Shown here in pieces: positions 5,936 to 9,819 of a stretch of 9,819 bases of DNA. The DNA is from an uncultured Clostridia bacterium. GTDB lineage: Bacteria > Bacillota > Clostridia > Lachnospirales > Anaerotignaceae. The translations under genes were made by a program, and so were the position numbers. The first letter of the stretch is position 1. Each line of letters begins with the position of its first letter. The notes below the pieces were generated by a model that saw only the letters and a program-made list of their open reading frames with translations, made no database searches and had not been told where the DNA came from. The stretch spans positions 1 to 9,819 of the forward strand of contig CAJUJJ010000054.1 in NCBI GenBank assembly GCA_910586765.1, in the 5' to 3' direction.

Positions 5936-7912
5936 TTAAGTATCCTCCTTTAAATAACTTTCAATCGCTTCTTTCAATTTCTGTTCTGCCTGTTCTATTG
6001 TGCAATGAGAAAGCTGTGCTCCTGATATTGTCATATGACCGCCGCCCCCCAGTTTTTCCATAATCATTTGTACATTGATTTCTCCAAAACTTCTAGCACT
6101 AATATACACCACTTCTTCTAAAAAACAACATACAAATGATGCTTTTACTCCGACAATATTCAACAAGTCATCTGCTGCCATAGCTGCTGTTAATACAGAA
6201 TTTTCTACATTAGAAGGGCAGACAGAAAAAGCAATATCTTTGTAAATCATTTTTGCATCTTTTACAGCAGATGCTTTTGCTTGATAAGATGCCATATCAT
6301 TTTGAAAAAGTAGTCTAACACGGGTACTATCTGCACCGTGTCTCCTTAAAAATGCTGCTGCTTCAAATGTAATTGCACCTGTTTTTGCACAAAAATTTTT
6401 GGTATCTACTGTAATACCTGCTAATAAAGCATCTGCTTGTAATGGCTTCAACTTTATTTTCTCCCCAAAGTATTGTATCATTTCTGTTATCAATTCACAA
6501 GTGGAAGAGGCATAAGGCTCATGATAAATTAATACTGCATTATCTATAAAATCTGTACTTTTTCTATGATGGTCAAATACCACAATTTTTTTAGAAATGT
6601 CCAACAACTGAGGGCAAATTGTCATAATAGGTCTATGTGTATCTACTACTACCACAAGTGATTGCTCATTTGCCTTTTCTATTGCTTGCTGCTGTGTAAT
6701 AAATACCGTTTTATATTCTTCTGTTTCTTCTAAACGTTCATACAATCTTTTTATACCTGGTGAAACTTGGTCAAGTACAATATAACATTGTTTTTCCATT
6801 GTTTGTGCTATGGTATAAATGCCCATGCAAGCCCCTATGGAGTCTAAATCTGCCTTTTTATGTCCCATTACAAATACATCATTTGTTTCTCCTATCATTT
6901 CCCAAAGTGCATCTGCTTTTACTCTTGCTCTAATGCGGGCATTATGGCTGATTTCTCCGCTTTTTCCGCCATAAAATAAATATTTTTCTCCCTCTTTTAT
7001 GAGCACTTGGTCGCCTCCTCTGCCTAATGCCAATGCAACCGCTGCTTTTGCACTTTTCATTGCTGTTTCTAAATTTTCGCCATCTACACCAATACCCATA
7101 CTAATTGTTACAGGAATATGTTCTCCAACTGTAATTTCTCTAATTTGATTTAACAATTCGAATTTTTTTTCTTTTAATATTTCTAACTGTTTTTGTGAAA
7201 AAACAAAAATATATCTATCTTTTTCAAATTTTTTAATAATACCTTCTACGCTAGACGCAAAATTGTTTAGTTTTCTGTCTATTAATGCTGTTAATATAGG
7301 TAATCGGCTTTCGTCAAGTGTTTCTATCACTTCCTCATAATTGTCCAAAAAAAGAAGTGACACTACTGTTTTTTGTTCTTGCAATGTCTCCTCCAAATTT
7401 TGATACTGTGTTGTTTCTATAAAACAAAGAAGTGCTGTGTCTACAGTATTATTTTTTGTTTGCTCTTTTATTTCACAAAAACTGGTATAAATATCAAATG
7501 TTCTCCCTTTGAAAGAAATTGTTTGTTTTTGTTCTTTTACATCATAATCAGGAAACAGTTTTCGAAATGCTTTTTGATTTCCTTTTAAAACTTTTTCACC
7601 AAATATTTGTTCAAACATAGTATTATAAAAAAGCAATTTTTTCTGTGTATCTATTACAGCATACGGTAAAGGAAGCTGGCTCGGCAATTCTAAATTTTCA
7701 TTATTCTTTTGTATAGCAATTTGTTCTATTTTTCTGCTTTTTGAAGTATATAAATATACTCCTAATATCACTATAATACAATGTATTATTACAATAAAAA
7801 AAAGTATATCTATATCATATTTTATTTTTGCTGAATGTACAAATACAGCAATTAACAAACATAGCAGAGAAATAACAATTTGCCATTTTTTATAGTTACT
7901 ATTTTGTTTCAA
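5936..7912 (-). CDS. gdpP: GdpP-type cyclic-di-AMP phosphodiesterase (membrane, PAS, degenerate GGDEF, DHH/DHHA1)
   Basis: GdpP proteins hydrolyse the second messenger c-di-AMP to pApA, which governs potassium and osmotic balance and cell-wall stress. The 658-residue product has two transmembrane helices (about 10-26 and 36-56), a PAS-like domain (about 75-165), a degenerate GGDEF domain (about 180-310, with EKDRYIFVF where GGDEF would be), and a DHH/DHHA1 catalytic module (about 335-655). Metal ligands are visible: H351, D355 and D357 in GHKKADLDSIG, D424 in VVVDTHRP, D447-H448-H449, and D503 in GITVDTKNF. The substrate-binding GGGGHMTISGAQ is at 622-633. All catalytic residues are present. 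The start is a TTG at 7912 with GGGGAG 7 nt upstream; the next in-frame ATG lies near residue 99, past the membrane helices. It sits between the MazG-like gene and rplI. Confidence 0.95.
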   Translation of the reverse strand: MKQNSNYKKWQIVISLLCLLIAVFVHSAKIKYDIDILFFIVIIHCIIVILGVYLYTSKSRKIEQIAIQKNNENLELPSQLPLPYAVIDTQKKLLFYNTMFEQIFGEKVLKGNQKAFRKLFPDYDVKEQKQTISFKGRTFDIYTSFCEIKEQTKNNTVDTALLCFIETTQYQNLEETLQEQKTVVSLLFLDNYEEVIETLDESRLPILTALIDRKLNNFASSVEGIIKKFEKDRYIFVFSQKQLEILKEKKFELLNQIREITVGEHIPVTISMGIGVDGENLETAMKSAKAAVALALGRGGDQVLIKEGEKYLFYGGKSGEISHNARIRARVKADALWEMIGETNDVFVMGHKKADLDSIGACMGIYTIAQTMEKQCYIVLDQVSPGIKRLYERLEETEEYKTVFITQQQAIEKANEQSLVVVVDTHRPIMTICPQLLDISKKIVVFDHHRKSTDFIDNAVLIYHEPYASSTCELITEMIQYFGEKIKLKPLQADALLAGITVDTKNFCAKTGAITFEAAAFLRRHGADSTRVRLLFQNDMASYQAKASAVKDAKMIYKDIAFSVCPSNVENSVLTAAMAADDLLNIVGVKASFVCCFLEEVVYISARSFGEINVQMIMEKLGGGGHMTISGAQLSHCTIEQAEQKLKEAIESYLKEDT

Positions 7913-7919
7913 AATAAAA

Positions 7920-7927
7920 CTCCCCCC
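7920..7927 (-). promoter_or_regulatory. Ribosome-binding site for the TTG start of gdpP
   Basis: GGGGGGAG on the minus strand is 7 nt before TTG. The fit to AGGAGG is only partial, and with a TTG start codon this suggests modest translation of gdpP compared with its neighbours. Confidence 0.6.
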
Positions 7928-7937
7928 ATAGTAAATA

Positions 7938-8237
7938 TTATTTTCTGTTATCTAAATGATGCAGTATTCCCAAAAGAGATGCCTTCCATTCTTCATTGTT
8001 ATCTTCTTGCAATAGTCCCACTTTTATTCTGCTGATTGCTTTTTGGTCTAATGTTTTAGAAGAAACCCCCAATTTGTCTGATAACAAATATAATATTACT
8101 TCTATGTTCGCTAATATTTCTGCTCTTTCTGCTGTTGTAATGTCATTGTTTTGCATAGACAAAAATAATTGTGAAACAAAACTTAATAACTGACATTGCA
8201 GATTGTCTATCATTTTAATGTTTTTTGCAATATCCAT
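7938..8237 (-). CDS. MazG-like family small protein
   Basis: The 99-residue helical protein resembles the clostridial MazG-like family (all-alpha NTP-pyrophosphatase fold). The match is in its second half: AERAEILANIEVILYLLSD, then KLGVSSKTLDQKA, IKVGLLQED and EEWKASLLGILHHL. The acidic residues E38, E41 and E46 lie where MazG proteins bind metal, but the full E-x2-E...E-x2-D pattern is not clear, so enzymatic activity is doubtful. The ATG at 8237 is chosen over a TTG at 8243, because AGGAGG is 7 nt from the ATG but nearly touches the TTG. It lies between pheA (15 nt) and gdpP (25 nt), within the same transcription unit. The function is unknown. Confidence 0.6.
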   Translation of the reverse strand: MDIAKNIKMIDNLQCQLLSFVSQLFLSMQNNDITTAERAEILANIEVILYLLSDKLGVSSKTLDQKAISRIKVGLLQEDNNEEWKASLLGILHHLDNRK

Positions 8238-8244
8238 TTTCAAA

Positions 8245-8250
8245 CCTCCT
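8245..8250 (-). promoter_or_regulatory. Ribosome-binding site deciding the start of the MazG-like gene
   Basis: AGGAGG on the minus strand is 7 nt before the ATG at 8237 and only 1 nt before the TTG at 8243, so it rules out the TTG. It follows the pheA stop codon. Confidence 0.8.
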
Positions 8251-8252
8251 CT

Positions 8253-9083
8253 CTATTTTAATACTGTATAAGAGCCTAAAAATTTGAAATATGTTGTTTT
8301 TCTTGCAATCATTTTTAATGCTGCATCTAAATCTTGCTGTACTTCTGTTTCTAAATCTACAAAAAAGATATATGTTCCTAGCTGGTGTTTCATAGGACGA
8401 GACTCTATTTTTGTCATATTAATATCCCATATTGATATAATGTCTAATACACGATATAAGTCACCTGGTTTATGTCCTGTTGTAAACACAATAGATGTTT
8501 TTTTACCTTTTGCCTGTTGTTTTGGCTTTTGTTTGGATACTACAACAAATCTCGTTTCATTTTGGTCATCGTCTTGTACTCCTTCATAAAGTGCTTTTAA
8601 TTGATATACTTGTGCTGACTGTTTTGGAGAAAGGCTTGCAATACATTCTTTACTTTCAGAAACTATTTTTGCAGCTTCTGCTGTGGAATTGGTTGCTTGT
8701 AATAAAACATCTGGAAAATGTTTTCTCAAAAAACCAGCACACTGGCTCAATGCTTGAGGGTGAGAAAGTATTTTTGTGATTTTTTCCCCATTATATTCTT
8801 TTTTTACTAAAAAGTCTTCCCAAACAGGTATTACCATTTCTCCCTTTATATAAATTTCTGGCGTAAATATCAATAAATCTATAGTACTGGTAACAGTTCC
8901 TTCAATAGAATTTTCTAAGGGTACAACACATTCTTCAATTTCATTTTTTATAACGCCTTCTAATGCAGCATAAATATTATTATATTGTAATAGTGTAGTT
9001 TGTTTGTCTGTTATTGTTTTTTGATATAAAAGCACTGCTTGCTGGCTAAATGTACCATCTGGCCCAAGATAGCCTATTTTCAT
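8253..9083 (-). CDS. pheA: Prephenate dehydratase (monofunctional, with ACT domain)
   Basis: This enzyme converts prephenate to phenylpyruvate, the committed step of phenylalanine synthesis, in the cytoplasm. The 276-residue product starts with YLGPDGTFSQQA, followed by VPLENSIEGTV (54-64), SHPQALSQC (107-115), NSTAEAA (132-138) and the catalytic NETRF (175-179). A C-terminal ACT domain follows with HKPGDLYRVL (204-213) and ESRP (227-230), the phenylalanine-binding motif, so feedback inhibition by phenylalanine is expected. There is no chorismate mutase domain, as in Bacillus. The start is supported by GAGGTGA 6 nt before the ATG. It is first in its operon. The leader is only about 35 nt, leaving no room for a T-box or attenuator. 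Confidence 0.95.
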   Translation of the reverse strand: MKIGYLGPDGTFSQQAVLLYQKTITDKQTTLLQYNNIYAALEGVIKNEIEECVVPLENSIEGTVTSTIDLLIFTPEIYIKGEMVIPVWEDFLVKKEYNGEKITKILSHPQALSQCAGFLRKHFPDVLLQATNSTAEAAKIVSESKECIASLSPKQSAQVYQLKALYEGVQDDDQNETRFVVVSKQKPKQQAKGKKTSIVFTTGHKPGDLYRVLDIISIWDINMTKIESRPMKHQLGTYIFFVDLETEVQQDLDAALKMIARKTTYFKFLGSYTVLK

Positions 9084-9123
9084 GTTGTTTCACCTCACTT
9101 TTGTGTTATCCGCATTATATTGT

Positions 9124-9152
9124 ATTTTACCATATTCCGTATGTTATCTCAA
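9124..9152 (-). promoter_or_regulatory. SigA-type promoter for the pheA operon
   Basis: On the minus strand, TTGAGA (9152-9147) and TAAAAT (9129-9124) are separated by 17 bp; each differs from consensus at one base. A perfect TATAAT at 9119-9114 lies just downstream but has no matching -35. The start of transcription would be near 9117. Confidence 0.65.
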
Positions 9153-9216
9153 GTACGAAAAGAAAGCGTTATTTTCAGTAAAATGATAAAAACAAATGGA
9201 ATAAAATCAGTGACTA

Positions 9217-9225
9217 TGATATAAT
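9217..9225 (+). promoter_or_regulatory. Extended -10 promoter of the plus-strand gene
   Basis: TGATATAAT is a perfect extended -10 element (TGnTATAAT). The -35 position at 9197-9202 (TGGAAT) is weak, which is typical for this promoter class. Transcription would begin near 9232, about 40 nt before the ATG. It diverges from the pheA promoter about 65 bp away. Confidence 0.6.
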
Positions 9226-9271
9226 TATTTTCATTAATATAACAAATAAAAAATTTGAGGAGATATATTAT

Positions 9272-9592
9272 ATGATTACCTATGAAGTGTTTAGAGAACT
9301 ATTTTATATGATTGGTGATGAACCAGAATTTGAAGTATATTTCAAAAATAACGACAAAATGTATAGAATTACAAAATATAAAGACTATGTTACATTTCAA
9401 ACAGCTGGCAGTGGAGAAATAAAATATAAAAATTTAGATGAACTCTATCATTCAGAATTAATTGATGGAATATGCCTTAAAACAGACTGGGAAAATATAG
9501 AAGACATTATTTTGTGGCCAATTTTTGATTTTTCATCTCCTTCAGACATTGAAAAAATTAGAAAAATGTATGAAATGTATGGGAGTGCCTAA
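9272..9592 (+). CDS. Small acidic protein of unknown function
   Basis: I do not recognise this 106-residue protein. It is the only complete plus-strand gene. It has GAGGAG 9 nt before the ATG and an extended -10 promoter, so it is very probably expressed. It is rich in Y, F, D and E, with more acidic than basic residues, and has no signal peptide or membrane helix. The middle (KNNDKMYRITKYKDYVTFQT) suggests beta strands, and the C-terminal third (SDIEKIRKMYEMY) a helix. LIDGICLKTDWENIEDI is the most family-like stretch. Small acidic solitary proteins of this size include immunity proteins and phage-derived proteins, but there is no toxin gene beside it, so this is only a possibility. Its last codons lie in an inverted repeat that may be its terminator. 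Confidence 0.75.
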   Translation: MITYEVFRELFYMIGDEPEFEVYFKNNDKMYRITKYKDYVTFQTAGSGEIKYKNLDELYHSELIDGICLKTDWENIEDIILWPIFDFSSPSDIEKIRKMYEMYGSA

Positions 9593-9656
9593 AAAAAGTA
9601 TATTTATAAATAACTTTTTAAACAAAAATGCTTGTTTAGCCACTCCTATATTTTTT
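9577..9656 (+). terminator. Long imperfect inverted repeat with T tract, possible terminator of the small gene
   Basis: Bases 9577-9593 pair with 9635-9651 over 17 positions, with one C-C mismatch and two G-U pairs, followed by six T (9651-9656). The left arm contains the last codons and stop codon of the gene, and the loop is 41 nt. Smaller hairpins compete inside it: AAAAAGT/ACTTTTT (9593-9599/9613-9619) and TAAACAA/TTGTTTA (9619-9625/9632-9638). The long loop is unusual for a terminator, so a mobile-element remnant is an alternative. Confidence 0.45.
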
Positions 9657-9819
9657 ATTAGCTTGTATATTATTATAGATGATAAAAATTGAAATTGTCT
9701 CTAAATAGTATTGTTATATTTTTAATCATCTGCATTTTAATGCTCTTTGACAGATAAGTATAACCTAGGGGGTAAACCTAAACAATTGAGGGAAATTTTG
9801 GTATTGTGATTAAAGCCAC
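9657..9819. other. Right-edge AT-rich region with possible gene start at 9806
   Basis: This stretch contains no complete gene. A TTGACA at 9747-9752 has no good -10 at the right distance. Near the end are GGGGGT flanked by TAGG/CCTA (9766-9780), GAGGG (9788-9792), and a GTG at 9806 followed by codons for I-K-A-T/x at the edge. M-I-K-A-T is a common beginning of IS605/IS607-family TnpB proteins in Firmicutes, but four to five codons cannot establish this. Confidence 0.25.

Noticed and set aside
5936..7912. Active diguanylate cyclase in the GdpP protein
   Set aside because: The GGDEF signature is replaced (EKDRYIF), as is usual in GdpP proteins; the catalytic module is DHH/DHHA1.
8253..9083. 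Bifunctional chorismate mutase-prephenate dehydratase
   Set aside because: The protein is 276 residues and begins directly with the dehydratase motif, leaving no room for a mutase domain.
9084..9123. T-box, attenuator or riboswitch leader for pheA
   Set aside because: The leader from the predicted start is only about 35 nt, and no T-box motif or stem-loop series is present.
9747..9775. Promoter from the perfect TTGACA at 9747
   Set aside because: The bases 16-18 nt downstream (GGGTAA region) do not resemble a -10 element.

Overview
This window looks like chromosomal DNA from a low-GC Gram-positive anaerobe of the class Clostridia, probably a Lachnospirales-like lineage. The evidence is the very AT-rich DNA, strong AGGAGG ribosome-binding sites, tight operons and a clostridial gene neighbourhood (MazG-like gene, gdpP, rplI, dnaB). 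The genus cannot be fixed from the sequence alone. Nearly everything is encoded on the minus strand.

Region by region, in the direction of minus-strand transcription: a promoter at 9124-9152 drives a five-gene unit. It contains pheA (prephenate dehydratase), a small MazG-like protein, gdpP (membrane c-di-AMP phosphodiesterase), rplI (ribosomal protein L9) and dnaB (replicative helicase), and ends at an intrinsic terminator (4091-4117). A second promoter (3970-3998) drives yhaM (OB-HD 3'-5' exoribonuclease), two small membrane proteins, and rlmD (23S rRNA uracil methyltransferase). These four genes are spaced by 18 nt or less, and rlmD overlaps its predecessor by the 4-nt ATGA.

The most interesting feature is the pair of membrane proteins at 2582-2923 and 1969-2574. 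Together they carry one complete Cas4/Dna2-type (RecB-like, PD-(D/E)XK) nuclease, split between two polypeptides. The first holds the N-terminal iron-sulfur cysteine and the active-site histidine, then a C-terminal transmembrane helix. The second starts with a transmembrane helix and carries the D, E-x-K and Q-x3-Y motifs and the C-terminal cysteine cluster. The charge pattern places both soluble halves in the cytoplasm. No CRISPR array or other cas gene is present.

The two flanks look like accessory sequence. On the left (1-600) is a truncated DUF4268-family gene (101-388). Its upstream region contains a nested inverted-repeat element (454-552), and a plus-oriented terminator hairpin lies just behind rlmD. 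On the right, diverging from pheA, is a small unrecognised plus-strand gene (9272-9592) with its own extended -10 promoter. Its 3' end lies in a long imperfect inverted repeat (9577-9651). The last bases (from 9806) could be the start of another gene; the few visible codons resemble a TnpB start, but this is very tentative.

There is no stretch over 300 bases without a gene. No tRNA, rRNA, riboswitch, CRISPR array or complete insertion sequence was seen.
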